This document shows, piece by piece, positions 7,659 to 16,238 of a stretch of 47,124 bases of DNA; the stretch's first letter is position 1; each line of letters opens with the position of its first letter. Made by a program: the position numbers and the translations under genes. Source of the DNA: an uncultured Lachnospiraceae bacterium (GTDB lineage: Bacteria; Bacillota; Clostridia; Lachnospirales; Lachnospiraceae); contig CABUZU010000003.1 of assembly GCA_902496125.1 (NCBI GenBank), positions 1 to 47,124 of the forward strand, given 5' to 3'. Below the pieces are notes generated by a model. That model was not told the origin of the DNA, did not search any database, and worked only from the letters and a program-made list of their open reading frames with translations.

Positions 7659-9383
7659 ATGAAAGCAAAAATAACAAAACTTTTGATGCTTTTGTTACTT
7701 AGTAGCTTGATTTTTAGCATGGCAAAAGTTTCTGTTTATGCAAATGAGATGTCAACAGCATCGATAGAAGAATCAAGTGCAGAAGAGACAACAAAACAAG
7801 AAGAGTCAAGTGAAGAAGAAACAACAGTAAAAAAGCTACAGATTAAAGACAAAAAAATTACTAAGATAGCAAATCAAACCTATACAGGTAAGGAAATCAA
7901 ACCACAGGTAAAGATTTCTGGACTAAAAGAAGGTAGAGATTTTACTGTTGCTTATAAAAATAACAAAAATGTAGGTACTGCAACGGTAACCGTAACAGGT
8001 AAAGGAAACTATACCGGTAAATTAACCACTACGTTTAAGATTACTGCAAAGAATTTAAAAGGTAAAAAAATTACCAAGATAGCAGACCAAATCTATAAAG
8101 GCAAAAAAGTAGAGCCAACAGTAAAGATTACCGGTCTTAAAAATGGCACCGATTACAAAGTTACTTATAAGAATAACAAAGCAATCGGAAAAGCTACGGT
8201 AACGGTGACAGGTAAGGGAAATTATACCGGTAAATTAACCAATACCTTTAAAATTGTTCCCAATACCGTAAAAAATGCAAAGGTTACTCGTACAAGTACT
8301 AGTACAGTATTAAAATGGAGTAAGGTAACAGGAGCAAAAGGATATACCGTATATACATACAATCCATCAACAAAGAAATATAAAGAGTATACCTCAACTT
8401 CTAAGACCTCTCTTACCATTAAAAAATTAAGTGCATCTAAGGATTATTACTATGCAGTAAAGGCTTATGGTGGTGTTTATCGTTCTGCTTCTTATAGTAA
8501 TAGAGCAAAGGCATCAAAGTTACCAAGTACAGTAGTAGCAAAAAGCCTTGAACGTACAAGCAGTAGCTCAATTACAATAACTTGGAAAAAGGTTAGTGGT
8601 GCAACCGGTTATGAAATTGACTATGCAACACAGAGTAATTTCAAAAATGCAAAAACGGTAAAAGTATCAAAATACACAACTTCTAAAGTGTTAAAGAAAG
8701 TATCTGCTTCGAAAACCTATTATGTAAGAGTTCGTGCAGTTAAAACAAGTGGTGACAATACTACTTATGGTAAATATAGCACAGCAAAGGTATTAAAGCC
8801 ATCTGGATACAATAGTGTATATGCAAGCTATGCAACTAGATATTCTAGAAGCACAACCTATGATAGAACAAGAGAAGTAAATTTAAGACTTGCTTGTAAC
8901 TCCATTAATGGTACTGTATTAAAACCAGGTCAGACATTTTCCTTTAACCAAGTAGTAGGCGAACGTACCGCAGCAAGAGGATACAAGCCAGGACATATTT
9001 TTGCTAGCGGTTCTACCGTTAGTGCAATTGGTGGTGGAATTTGTCAGGTTGCTTCTACAATGTTTAATGCAGCTTTGATTTCAAACTTTAGAATTGACCA
9101 AAGGTCACAACATTCGAAGAGGGTAGCTTATGTACCACTTGGTAGAGATGCCGCAATTTATTGGGGAAGCAAAGACTTTAAATTTACCAATACCTCTAAT
9201 ACGAATATCAAGATTTTAGCTTCTGCTAAAAATGGTGTAATTAGTGTAAAATTTATGGCATATGGAAACGGAAGTGAGAAACCACCAAAAGTATCGTTAA
9301 GCGTTTCAAGAAGTGGGAATACCTTTACCTTAAGACGTAGTGTGGGTGGTAAAGTAAATTATACAACGAGAAGTACTTATTAA
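7659..9383 (+). CDS. Secreted multidomain protein with a VanW domain
   Basis: A 574-residue exported protein. A signal peptide covers about residues 1-29 (ends VSVYANE), and a Glu/Ser/Thr-rich linker follows. Two tandem repeats of about 63 residues (near 64-129 and 136-200) each end VTGKGNYTGKLT; this is a common clostridial surface repeat. Two fibronectin-III-like domains lie near 205-285 and 295-385 (VLKWSKVTGAKGYTVY, ITWKKVSGATGYEIDY). The C-terminal VanW domain (about 405-530) has the hallmark PGQTFSFNQVVG and GGGICQVASTMFNAAL. VanW is known from glycopeptide-resistance clusters but its activity is undefined, and here it is not linked to vanHAX. There is no sortase signal, so wall retention would depend on the repeats. 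A strong terminator follows. Confidence 0.9.
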   Translation: MKAKITKLLMLLLLSSLIFSMAKVSVYANEMSTASIEESSAEETTKQEESSEEETTVKKLQIKDKKITKIANQTYTGKEIKPQVKISGLKEGRDFTVAYKNNKNVGTATVTVTGKGNYTGKLTTTFKITAKNLKGKKITKIADQIYKGKKVEPTVKITGLKNGTDYKVTYKNNKAIGKATVTVTGKGNYTGKLTNTFKIVPNTVKNAKVTRTSTSTVLKWSKVTGAKGYTVYTYNPSTKKYKEYTSTSKTSLTIKKLSASKDYYYAVKAYGGVYRSASYSNRAKASKLPSTVVAKSLERTSSSSITITWKKVSGATGYEIDYATQSNFKNAKTVKVSKYTTSKVLKKVSASKTYYVRVRAVKTSGDNTTYGKYSTAKVLKPSGYNSVYASYATRYSRSTTYDRTREVNLRLACNSINGTVLKPGQTFSFNQVVGERTAARGYKPGHIFASGSTVSAIGGGICQVASTMFNAALISNFRIDQRSQHSKRVAYVPLGRDAAIYWGSKDFKFTNTSNTNIKILASAKNGVISVKFMAYGNGSEKPPKVSLSVSRSGNTFTLRRSVGGKVNYTTRSTY

Positions 9384-9388
9384 AACTG

Positions 9389-9420
9389 CGAGGCTGTCAA
9401 AACTGACAGCCTCGTTTTTA
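9389..9420 (+). terminator. Intrinsic terminator after the VanW gene
   Basis: A perfect 11-bp stem (9389-9399 with 9404-9414, CGAGGCTGTCA) has an AAAC loop, followed by TTTTTA. It lies between convergent genes. On the minus strand it is followed by a short T run and may also end the small Asn/Gln-rich gene. Confidence 0.93.
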
Positions 9421-9561
9421 CTAGTTGCGATGGCAACCACAATCTTTATTTTTCTGATTGTTGTTCTGGTTATTATTTTTTTGATTGTTTTGATTATTGT
9501 TTTTTTGATTGTTCTGGTTGTTATTGTTTTTTTGATTCTGATTCTGATTATTCTGATTCAT
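9421..9561 (-). CDS. Asn/Gln-rich 46-residue protein with a CGCH tail (novel small gene)
   Basis: On the minus strand an ATG at 9561-9559 opens 46 codons that end at TAG 9423-9421. AAGGAG lies six bases upstream, an ideal SD. Of the 46 residues, 24 are Asn and 10 Gln, spaced by five Lys in runs such as NNQKNNNQNNQKNNN. The end is KNKDCGCHRN, a compact Cys/His motif. Asn (AAC/AAT) and Gln (CAA/CAG) codons are mixed, so the tract is not a simple nucleotide repeat. A start with an SD, a clean stop beside a terminator and a non-repetitive tail all support a real gene. The composition suggests a disordered or aggregating protein, possibly related to spore or surface structures. The function is unknown. 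Confidence 0.7.
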   Translation of the reverse strand: MNQNNQNQNQKNNNNQNNQKNNNQNNQKNNNQNNNQKNKDCGCHRN

Positions 9562-9629
9562 GATATACTCCTTATTAGGTATTTACTTGTTACACTCATT
9601 AGTATTCCTAGTAATTTTAAATCTATACA

Positions 9630-9658
9630 TTGACTTTTGATTCTCATTATTGTAATAT
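9630..9658 (+). promoter_or_regulatory. Promoter for the CNNM/CBS gene
   Basis: TTGACT, 17 bases, TAATAT. It lies about 45 bases ahead of the TTG start at 9702, within the 140-base gap between divergent genes. I found no equally good promoter for the minus-strand small gene. Confidence 0.7.
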
Positions 9659-9701
9659 GTAAATATTACATTTTTTAACATTTTTAAAGGAGTGATTTTT
9701 T

Positions 9702-10970
9702 TTGGATACAAGTGACTCGATACAGTTGTTAATCTTGTGCTTGTTATTGGCTGCATCTGCATTCTTTTCATCCGCAGAGACAGCGCTTAGTACAGTAAAC
9801 CGTATTCGTATTCGTACTTTAGCAGAAGAAGGTAATAAAAGAGCAATTACCTTAACGAAGATTATTGATGATAGTGGTAAGATGCTCAGTGTCATTTTAA
9901 TTGGTAACAATGTAGTAAATCTTTCTGCTTCTTCTCTTGCAACAATTCTTGCAACGAAGCTTTTAGGTAGTGCTGGTGCAGGAATCGCAACTGGTATTTT
10001 AACCTTATTGATTTTAGTTTTTGGTGAGATTTCGCCAAAGACAATGGCGACAATTTATGCAGAGAGTATTTCACTTACCTATGCACCACTTATTTATGGG
10101 TTAATGAAATTACTTACGCCAGTTGTTTTTATTGTAAATTTATTGACTACAGGCTTTTTGAAATTATTAAGAGTTGATACAAAGAAAAAAGATGAAGCTT
10201 ATACAGAAAGTGAACTTCGTGTAATTATGGATGCAAGTCATGAAGAGGGAATTATTGAAAACGAAGAACATCAAATGATTAACAATGTATTTGATTTTGA
10301 TGAATCTTGTGCAAAGGATATTATGGTTCCTCGAATTGATATGGCATTTATTGATGTGAATGCAACTTATGAAGAATTAATAGAGACTTTTAAAAAAGAT
10401 ATGTTTACAAGACTTCCGGTTTATGAAGATACAACGGATAATGTCATTGGTATTATGAATGTAAAAGATTTAATTTTACACAATCGAAAGGATAGTTTTT
10501 CGATTCGAGATATTATGCGAGAAGCATATTATACGTATGAATTTAAGAAAACATCGGAATTATTTATTGAGATGAAGAATAATTCAGTTCCTATGGCAAT
10601 TGTTTTAGATGAATATGGAGCAACTGCCGGTTTAGTAACATTAGAAGATTTAATTGAAGAAATTGTTGGAGAAATCCGAGATGAATACGATGAGGACGAA
10701 TTAAATTCCATCAAAAAAATTGGAGATGGCGAATATATGATTGAAGCTTCAATTAAATTAGATGATTTAAATGATGTATTAGGTACAGAATTTGAATCAG
10801 AAGATTATGATAGTCTTGGTGGTTATTTAATTGGACTCTTAGACCGCTTGCCAGAAGAAGGTGAGACGATTGAAGAGAATGGATATACCTTCAGTGTCGT
10901 TTCGGTAGATAAAAATCGTATTGAGAAAATAAAGATGTCTCTTCCAAAGACTGAGAAGGAGGATGAGTAA
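9702..10970 (+). CDS. CNNM/CorC-HlyC family membrane protein with CBS pair
   Basis: A 422-residue protein. It has an N-terminal DUF21/CNNM membrane domain (residues about 5-165, several hydrophobic segments, FFSSAETALSTVNRIRI). A CBS pair follows (about 200-325: MVPRIDMAFIDVN and VPMAIVLDEYGATAGLVTLEDLIEEIVGEIRDEYD), then the CorC_HlyC C-terminal domain (about 340-415). The family is linked to Mg2+/Co2+ efflux or regulation; the old hemolysin name is not a function. The start is TTG, chosen because AAAGGAG lies nine bases ahead and no ATG fits. The next gene's SD lies in its final codons. Confidence 0.92.
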   Translation: MDTSDSIQLLILCLLLAASAFFSSAETALSTVNRIRIRTLAEEGNKRAITLTKIIDDSGKMLSVILIGNNVVNLSASSLATILATKLLGSAGAGIATGILTLLILVFGEISPKTMATIYAESISLTYAPLIYGLMKLLTPVVFIVNLLTTGFLKLLRVDTKKKDEAYTESELRVIMDASHEEGIIENEEHQMINNVFDFDESCAKDIMVPRIDMAFIDVNATYEELIETFKKDMFTRLPVYEDTTDNVIGIMNVKDLILHNRKDSFSIRDIMREAYYTYEFKKTSELFIEMKNNSVPMAIVLDEYGATAGLVTLEDLIEEIVGEIRDEYDEDELNSIKKIGDGEYMIEASIKLDDLNDVLGTEFESEDYDSLGGYLIGLLDRLPEEGETIEENGYTFSVVSVDKNRIEKIKMSLPKTEKEDE

Positions 10971-10971
10971 A

Positions 10972-11187
10972 ATGTCAGAAAATCATATGGATACCTCAGA
11001 GGGTGATTTTAGAGCACCTTGTGTAGCAATTGTAGTATCATTAATTATTCTAGGTGTAGTCAATCGTTTGATTGCATTTCCAGAAGGTTTTTTAGGGCAG
11101 GCAATTAATATGGTGATTTTTGTACTTCTTATGGGTGTATTTTGGGTTGGATTTCAGAAATTTTTTGATAGAAAGCAGGAAAAGTAA
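10972..11187 (+). CDS. Small two-helix membrane protein (function unknown)
   Basis: A 71-residue protein with two predicted transmembrane helices (near residues 16-34 and 43-62) and a basic C-terminus. ATG 10972 is preferred over the in-frame ATG at 10963 because AAGGAGG at 10956-10962 gives nine bases of spacing for the former and none for the latter. It starts one base after the upstream stop and ends directly against the Rrf2 start, so it is embedded in this operon. No family is recognised. It may be a partner of the neighbouring membrane transporter, but that is only a guess from context. Confidence 0.7.
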   Translation: MSENHMDTSEGDFRAPCVAIVVSLIILGVVNRLIAFPEGFLGQAINMVIFVLLMGVFWVGFQKFFDRKQEK

Positions 11188-11595
11188 ATGCTAATTACAA
11201 GAGAAACTGATTATGGTGTAAGAATTATTAGAGGTCTAGCAGATGTAAATAAGATGACAGTTAATGAAATCTGCGAGAAAGAAAAAATACCAGCTTCTTT
11301 TGCATATAAAATTTTAAAGAAATTAAATAAAAGTGGATTAGTTAGTGTACTTCGAGGTGCAACAGGTGGCTATAAATTAGCAAAACAACCGAGTGAAATT
11401 ACTTTGTTAGATGTTATGCTATCAATTGAAGATGAAGTAATTTTAAATAAATGTCAAGCAAATGGCTATAAATGTGAATATGTAGAATGTACGGGCGAGG
11501 CATGTAAGGTATATAAAGAGCTTGACCGCATTCAAAAAATTGTAAAAGAAGAACTTTCAAGATTTAATTTAGAAGAAATTCTAAAAAGCGAGTAA
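11188..11595 (+). CDS. Rrf2-family transcriptional regulator
   Basis: A 135-residue Rrf2 protein. The winged helix shows in ITRETDYGVRIIRGLAD, IPASFAYKILKKLNKSGLV and the wing RGATGGYKLAK. C-terminal cysteines C89, C96, C101 and C106 could bind an Fe-S cluster as in IscR or NsrR, although the spacing is not the IscR pattern. No iron-sulfur genes are next to it. The start codon directly follows the previous stop. An intrinsic terminator follows at once, so it is the last gene of the transporter operon. The target is unknown; redox or Fe-S sensing is inferred from the cysteines. Confidence 0.9.
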   Translation: MLITRETDYGVRIIRGLADVNKMTVNEICEKEKIPASFAYKILKKLNKSGLVSVLRGATGGYKLAKQPSEITLLDVMLSIEDEVILNKCQANGYKCEYVECTGEACKVYKELDRIQKIVKEELSRFNLEEILKSE

Positions 11596-11621
11596 AGAGC
11601 ATGTAAAATGCTCTTTTTTTT
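11594..11621 (+). terminator. Intrinsic terminator after the Rrf2 gene
   Basis: The 9-bp stem AAAGAGCAT/ATGCTCTTT has a GTAAA loop and runs into eight T residues. Confidence 0.9.
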
Positions 11622-11631
11622 ATCTAGACTA

Positions 11632-11659
11632 TTGACAACTTGTTTCAACTGTGTATAAT
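11632..11659 (+). promoter_or_regulatory. Promoter of the polyamine-transport locus
   Basis: Perfect TTGACA and TATAAT hexamers are 16 bases apart, about 60 bases ahead of the XRE-cupin start. No other clear promoter is seen before potA, so the five genes probably share this one. Confidence 0.8.
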
Positions 11660-11663
11660 TAAT

Positions 11664-11693
11664 CTGAACTTAAAGTTCAGTAAAACTAAACTT
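11664..11693 (+). promoter_or_regulatory. Candidate operator for the XRE-cupin regulator
   Basis: A perfect inverted repeat, CTGAACTT-A-AAGTTCAG, occupies 11664-11680, five bases after the -10. A near-copy of the half-site (CTAAACTT) follows at 11686-11693. Its position around the transcription start fits repression by the dimeric regulator encoded next. The binding role is inferred. Confidence 0.6.
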
Positions 11694-11721
11694 TTATTAT
11701 TATTTAAAGAAGGGATTATTT

Positions 11722-12255
11722 ATGGAAATCGGCAGCAAAATTAAAGATTTACGAATCCTAAAGGGACTTACGCAAGAAGAACTAGCAAGCCGTACAGAAC
11801 TTTCCAAAAGCTTTATTTCACAATTAGAAAGAGATTTAACTTCTCCTTCCATTGCTACGTTAGGGGATATTTTACAAAGTCTGGGAACCAATATTTCAGA
11901 TTTTTTTAATGATGAGAAAGAAGAGCAAATTGTATTTTCAAAGGATGACTATTTTGAAAAAGAAGATACGCAATTAGGTAGTTTGATTGAATGGATTATC
12001 CCCAATGCACAAAAAAATATTATGGAACCAATACGTCTTACATTAAAAGCAGGGGGTTCTACATATCCAGATAACCCACATGAGGGGGAAGAATTTGGCT
12101 ATGTTTTACAAGGAAGTATTGTAATTCATATTGGAAATCATTTATATAAAGCAAAAAAAGGAGAGTCTTTTTATTTTACGCCGTATAAAAAGCATTATAT
12201 TACAAGTAAAAGCGGAGCAACCATTTTGTGGGTAAGTTCACCACCAAGCTTCTAA
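11722..12255 (+). CDS. XRE-family regulator with C-terminal cupin (PuuR-like)
   Basis: A 177-residue protein with an N-terminal helix-turn-helix (residues 6-60: LRILKGLTQEELASRTELSK, FISQLERDLTSPS) and a C-terminal cupin domain (about 105-175: HEGEEFGYVLQGSIVIHIG, KGESFYFTPYKKHYI). HTH-cupin regulators of this layout often control polyamine or amino-acid genes and bind the small molecule in the cupin. Here the gene is directly ahead of potABCD, with a palindrome at its own promoter, so autoregulated control of polyamine uptake is likely. The ligand is inferred, not shown. Confidence 0.88.
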   Translation: MEIGSKIKDLRILKGLTQEELASRTELSKSFISQLERDLTSPSIATLGDILQSLGTNISDFFNDEKEEQIVFSKDDYFEKEDTQLGSLIEWIIPNAQKNIMEPIRLTLKAGGSTYPDNPHEGEEFGYVLQGSIVIHIGNHLYKAKKGESFYFTPYKKHYITSKSGATILWVSSPPSF

Positions 12256-12299
12256 CCGCTTAAATATATACTTTTATACAATAGAGGGGGATACATCAA

Positions 12300-13376
12300 A
12301 TGAGTGAATCATTTATTTATTTGGACCACATTTCTAAAACTTTTGACAACACACTTGTTTTAGATGAATTAGAATTGGATATTAAAGAGAATGAATTTGT
12401 AACTCTTTTAGGTCCTAGTGGATGTGGAAAGACTACGACACTTCGAATTTTAGGTGGTTTTGAAAAGCCAGATAAAGGTAGGGTGTTGTTTGAAGGGAAA
12501 GATATTACGAATTTGCCACCTAATAAACGACAGTTAAATACCGTATTTCAAAAGTATGCATTATTTCCGCATATGAATATCTCAGAAAATATTGCATTTG
12601 GATTAAAAATTAAGGGAAAATCGAAGCAGTATATCAAGGATAAAATTAGTTATGCGTTAAAATTAGTAAATTTAGATGGATATGAAAATCGAAGCATTAC
12701 TTCTTTAAGTGGTGGTCAACAGCAGCGAATTGCAATTGCAAGAGCGATTGTAAATGAACCACGAGTATTGTTATTAGATGAACCATTAGGTGCATTGGAT
12801 TTAAAGTTACGTCAAGATATGCAATATGAATTGATTCGTCTAAAAAATGAATTAGGAATTACATTCTTATATGTAACACATGACCAAGAAGAAGCACTTA
12901 CGATGTCAGATAGAATCGTTGTTATGAATCAAGGATATATTCAACAGATGGGTACACCTGAAAATATTTATAATGAACCAGAGAATGCTTTTGTAGCAGA
13001 CTTTATTGGTGATAGTAATATCATTGATGCAACAATGGTTCATGATAAATTAGTTAAAGTTTTAGGCGTTAGGATGCCTTGTGTAGATACTGGATTTGGA
13101 GAGAATAAACCGGTCGATGTTGTAATTCGTCCAGAGGATGTAGAGCTAACAGACGATGTATCAAAAGGACAGTTAGAAGGAGTCGTAACACATTTGATAT
13201 TTAAAGGTGTTCACTATGAGATGGAAGTTATGGCGAATGGATATGAGTTATTAGTTCATTCCACTTCTTGTTTCCCTGTTGGTATGAGGGTAGGAATTAG
13301 CGTAGATCCATTTAATATCCAAGTGATGAACAAGCCAGAATTTGATGATGAAAAGGCGGTGGTTCAAGATGAGTAA
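12300..13376 (+). CDS. potA: Spermidine/putrescine ABC transporter ATP-binding protein
   Basis: A 358-residue ABC ATPase that powers polyamine import. Walker [10 protein letters not shown] is at 38-46, the Q-loop at Q84, the signature LSGGQQQR at 136-143 and Walker B LLLDEP around D160/E161, with an H-loop in YVTHDQEEA. The C-terminal TOBE-like regulatory domain (about 240-350, [12 protein letters not shown]) is typical of PotA. The SD AGGGGG precedes the ATG. Its last eight bases overlap potB, consistent with coupled translation. Confidence 0.95.
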   Translation: MSESFIYLDHISKTFDNTLVLDELELDIKENEFVTLLGPSGCGKTTTLRILGGFEKPDKGRVLFEGKDITNLPPNKRQLNTVFQKYALFPHMNISENIAFGLKIKGKSKQYIKDKISYALKLVNLDGYENRSITSLSGGQQQRIAIARAIVNEPRVLLLDEPLGALDLKLRQDMQYELIRLKNELGITFLYVTHDQEEALTMSDRIVVMNQGYIQQMGTPENIYNEPENAFVADFIGDSNIIDATMVHDKLVKVLGVRMPCVDTGFGENKPVDVVIRPEDVELTDDVSKGQLEGVVTHLIFKGVHYEMEVMANGYELLVHSTSCFPVGMRVGISVDPFNIQVMNKPEFDDEKAVVQDE

Positions 13377-14184
13377 GAAATTACTAGCAGGACCTTATCT
13401 AATTTGGATGGCAGGATTTATTATCATTCCACTTATTTTAATTGTATATTATGGACTGACAGATGCATCGGGAGCATTTACGATTAGCAATGTACTTTCA
13501 ATTATGGACCCAGAGCGATTTGGAGCATTGATTGAGTCATTGTGGCTTTCTGCTCTTAGTACCATCATTTGTTTGATTTTAGCCTATCCATTGGCCTTGA
13601 TTTTAAAAAGAATTAGTAAGAATCATGGAAAAGGGTTAATGGTATTTATTTTTATCTTGCCAATGTGGATGAACTTTTTACTTCGTACAATGGCATGGCA
13701 GGTACTGTTAAATAGAAATGGTTTAATTAATCAAGCACTTGGGATGTTAGGACTTCCATCCTTAAATTTAATCAATACACCAGGAGCCATCATTTTTGGT
13801 ATGGTTTATAACTTCTTACCATTTATGGTACTTCCTTTATACAATACGTTAATTAAAATTAATGATGATGTATTAGAGGCTGCGTATGATTTAGGAGCAA
13901 ATCAATTACAGACCTTTCAAAAAGTAATCTTACCACTAAGCCTTCCAGGCATTATTAGTGGAATTACAATGGTTTTTGTTCCATCACTTACGACTTTCGT
14001 TTTATCCAATCTTTTAGGTGGTGGTATGATTTTATTAATTGGTAACGTAATTGAACAGGAGTTTACCTATACAGCAGACTGGAACTTAGGTTCAGGTCTT
14101 TCACTCGTTTTAATGGTATTTATTTTAATTAGTATGGCGCTTATAGCGAAATATGATAAAGAAGGGTCAGGCACTACATTTTGA
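13369..14184 (+). CDS. potB: Spermidine/putrescine ABC transporter permease PotB
   Basis: A 271-residue inner-membrane permease with about six hydrophobic helices. The EAA loop that contacts the ATPase is [25 protein letters not shown] near residues 175-200 of the protein. ATG 13369 is chosen: it overlaps the potA stop by eight bases and begins [13 protein letters not shown], as family members do. An upstream in-frame ATG at 13342 would add nine poorly fitting residues. The stop overlaps the potC start. Confidence 0.92.
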   Translation: MSKKLLAGPYLIWMAGFIIIPLILIVYYGLTDASGAFTISNVLSIMDPERFGALIESLWLSALSTIICLILAYPLALILKRISKNHGKGLMVFIFILPMWMNFLLRTMAWQVLLNRNGLINQALGMLGLPSLNLINTPGAIIFGMVYNFLPFMVLPLYNTLIKINDDVLEAAYDLGANQLQTFQKVILPLSLPGIISGITMVFVPSLTTFVLSNLLGGGMILLIGNVIEQEFTYTADWNLGSGLSLVLMVFILISMALIAKYDKEGSGTTF

Positions 14185-14954
14185 TTAAGAAATCTTTTGA
14201 ATATATTTATTTGGCATGTATTTTTATTTTTTTATATGCTCCAATTTTGGCACTTACCGTTTTATCTTTTAATGAATCAAAGTATATGTCAAAATGGGGT
14301 GGATTTAGTTTAAAATGGTATGAGCAGATGTTTAGCAGTGATTTAATTATGTCTGCATTACAAAATACATTAATCATTGCATTTATTTCAGCAGGTGTAG
14401 CAACGATTATTGGTACACTTGCCTGTATTGGAATTAATCAGATGAAGGCAACATCGAAAACTGTAATTATGGGAATAACCAATATTCCATTATTAAACGC
14501 AGATATTGTAACTGGTATTTCATTAATGCTTTGCTTTTTAGCATTTGGCATAAGCTTAAGCATACAAACCGTTATTATTGCACATATTACCTTTAATATT
14601 CCGTATGTTATTTTAAGTGTAATGCCTAAACTAAAGCAGACGGAAATTACAACTTATGAAGCTGCCCTAGACTTAGGAGCTTCACCAATTTATGCATTTT
14701 TTAAAGTAGTATTTCCTGATATTTTACCAGGTATTTTATCCGGATTTTTACTTGCATTTACCATGTCACTCGATGATTTTATTATCACACATTTTACAAA
14801 AGGAGCAGGAATTAATACAATTTCTACATTAGTCTATAGTGAAGTACGAAAAGGAATTAAGCCAAGCCTATATGCATTATCAACGATTATGTTTGTAGCC
14901 GTGCTTATTTTACTATTAATTATGAATAAACCAAAAAAGGAGAAGAAGAATTAA
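14181..14954 (+). CDS. potC: Spermidine/putrescine ABC transporter permease PotC
   Basis: A 257-residue membrane permease, partner of PotB. About six helices are seen, with the EAA loop EAALDLGASPIYAFFKVVFPD and the family motif SLDDFIITHFTKG near residues 195-207. The start is a TTG overlapping the potB stop (TTGA). An SD-like AGAAGGG lies rather far upstream, so coupling to potB translation probably matters. Its stop shares one base with the potD ATG (TAATG). Confidence 0.9.
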   Translation: MIKKSFEYIYLACIFIFLYAPILALTVLSFNESKYMSKWGGFSLKWYEQMFSSDLIMSALQNTLIIAFISAGVATIIGTLACIGINQMKATSKTVIMGITNIPLLNADIVTGISLMLCFLAFGISLSIQTVIIAHITFNIPYVILSVMPKLKQTEITTYEAALDLGASPIYAFFKVVFPDILPGILSGFLLAFTMSLDDFIITHFTKGAGINTISTLVYSEVRKGIKPSLYALSTIMFVAVLILLLIMNKPKKEKKN

Positions 14955-16030
14955 TGAAAAAACAAATTGTATGTTCTTTAGCAGCAGTGATGTTAGCAAC
15001 TACCTTACTAAGTGGTTGTGGAAGTGGTTCATCTGGGGCTAAAGCAGGAGAAAATGGAGAAGTAAAGGTTTATAACTGGGGAGAGTACATTGACGAAGAA
15101 GTCATTCAGATGTTTGAAAAGGAGACCGGTATTAAGGTTGTATACGATACATTTGAGACCAATGAAGAGATGTATCCAATCATTGAAACTGGCGGTGTAG
15201 CTTATGATGCAGTGTGTCCTTCTGATTACATCATTGAGAAAATGATTGCAAATGATTTATTAGCAGAAATTGATTTTGATAAGATTCCAAATATGAAATA
15301 TGTCGATAAGACCATCTTAGAAGGCTCAAAGGCATTTGACCCTGAAAACAAATATTCCGTGCCTTATACCTATGGAACCCTTGGAATTGTCTATAATAAG
15401 ACAATGGTAAAGGATAAGGTAGATAGCTGGAATATTTTATGGGATAAAAAATATTCAGGAGAAGTCTTAATGTACAACAGTGTGCGAGATTTATTTGTTG
15501 CACCACTTCGATTAAATGGAAATAGCATTAATACTACAGATAAAAAAGAATTAGAAGCTGCAAAGCAAAAATTAATTGAACAAAAACCTCTTGTTCAAAG
15601 CTATGTAATGGACCAGATTAAAGATACGATGATTTCAGGAAGTGCTGCAATTGCAATGGCTTACTCAGGAGAAGTACTTGCAATGCAGGAGGCAAATGAA
15701 GACCTAGAATATGTAATTCCAAAGGAAGGAACAAATTATTTCATTGATTCTTGGGTTATTCCAAAGAATGCGAAGAATAAAGAGAATGCAGAGGCTTGGC
15801 TTGATTTCTTAAATCGACCAGACATTGCTTATAAAAACTTTGAATACATTACTTATGCAACTCCAAATACAGGAGCACAAGAGCAGATGGATGAAGAGTT
15901 AAAGACAAATGTTGCATTATTCCCAGGAGAAGATGTATTAAAAAATTGTGAAGTATTTCATAGTTTAGGAAAAGATGGAGATGCATTATTTAATAATCTA
16001 TGGTTAGAAATTAAAGCAGCGAAGAAATAA
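14954..16030 (+). CDS. potD: Spermidine/putrescine-binding lipoprotein PotD
   Basis: A 358-residue extracytoplasmic solute-binding protein. A lipoprotein signal ends at the lipobox LLSGC (Cys near residue 22). The mature part begins with a Gly/Ser linker and the PotD-type VKVYNWGEYIDEEVI strand, followed by GVAYDAVCPSDYIIEKM and YSVPYTYGTLGIVYN. Trp and Asp/Glu residues at these places bind polyamines in known PotD proteins. AAAAGGAG lies ahead of the start. As the last gene of the locus it is followed by a strong bidirectional terminator. Confidence 0.95.
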   Translation: MKKQIVCSLAAVMLATTLLSGCGSGSSGAKAGENGEVKVYNWGEYIDEEVIQMFEKETGIKVVYDTFETNEEMYPIIETGGVAYDAVCPSDYIIEKMIANDLLAEIDFDKIPNMKYVDKTILEGSKAFDPENKYSVPYTYGTLGIVYNKTMVKDKVDSWNILWDKKYSGEVLMYNSVRDLFVAPLRLNGNSINTTDKKELEAAKQKLIEQKPLVQSYVMDQIKDTMISGSAAIAMAYSGEVLAMQEANEDLEYVIPKEGTNYFIDSWVIPKNAKNKENAEAWLDFLNRPDIAYKNFEYITYATPNTGAQEQMDEELKTNVALFPGEDVLKNCEVFHSLGKDGDALFNNLWLEIKAAKK

Positions 16031-16032
16031 GA

Positions 16033-16070
16033 AAAAAGAGAATGGAAACCATGATTTCCATTCTCTTTTT
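16033..16070 (+). terminator. Bidirectional terminator between potD and the tRNA genes
   Basis: A perfect 16-bp stem (16033-16048 with 16055-16070) has an A-rich left end and a T-rich right end, and a CCATGA loop. Either strand gives a stem followed by U residues. It can end potD on the plus strand and the two tRNA genes on the minus strand. Confidence 0.93.
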
Positions 16071-16114
16071 TAGGTAAAAAAATAAGAAGTATTCACATCT
16101 ACTTCTTTCACTCA

Positions 16115-16199
16115 TGCAGCTGGCGGGACTTGAACCCGCAAGTCCGTAATGGACACATGAACCTGAATCATGCACGTCTGCCAATTCCGCCACAGCTGC
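16115..16199 (-). tRNA. tRNA-Leu (anticodon CAG)
   Basis: An 85-nt class II tRNA with a long variable arm. The acceptor stem GCAGCUG/CAGCUGC is a perfect 7 bp. The anticodon arm CATGA-TTCAGGT-TCATG gives CAG, reading CUG. The T arm contains GGTTCAAGTCC. The 3' CCA is not encoded (TGAG follows the discriminator A), so the CCA-adding enzyme is needed. Confidence 0.97.
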
Positions 16200-16238
16200 C
16201 TATGGCTATATAATTTTATATAGGCCCCTGCCAAGGAG

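Noticed and set aside
7659..9383. Link of the VanW protein to vancomycin resistance
   Set aside because: No vanR/S/H/A/X-type genes are near, and VanW domains are widespread in clostridial surface proteins, so no resistance role is claimed.
9430..9633. Plus-strand ORF of 67 residues, almost all hydrophobic
   Set aside because: It is the complement of the Asn/Gln-rich minus-strand gene (AAT/AAC/CAG/CAA read backwards). It lacks an SD and overlaps the region right after a terminator.
16011..16193. Minus-strand ORF of 60 residues
   Set aside because: It runs through the tRNA-Leu(CAG) gene and the bidirectional terminator; it is an accidental frame.
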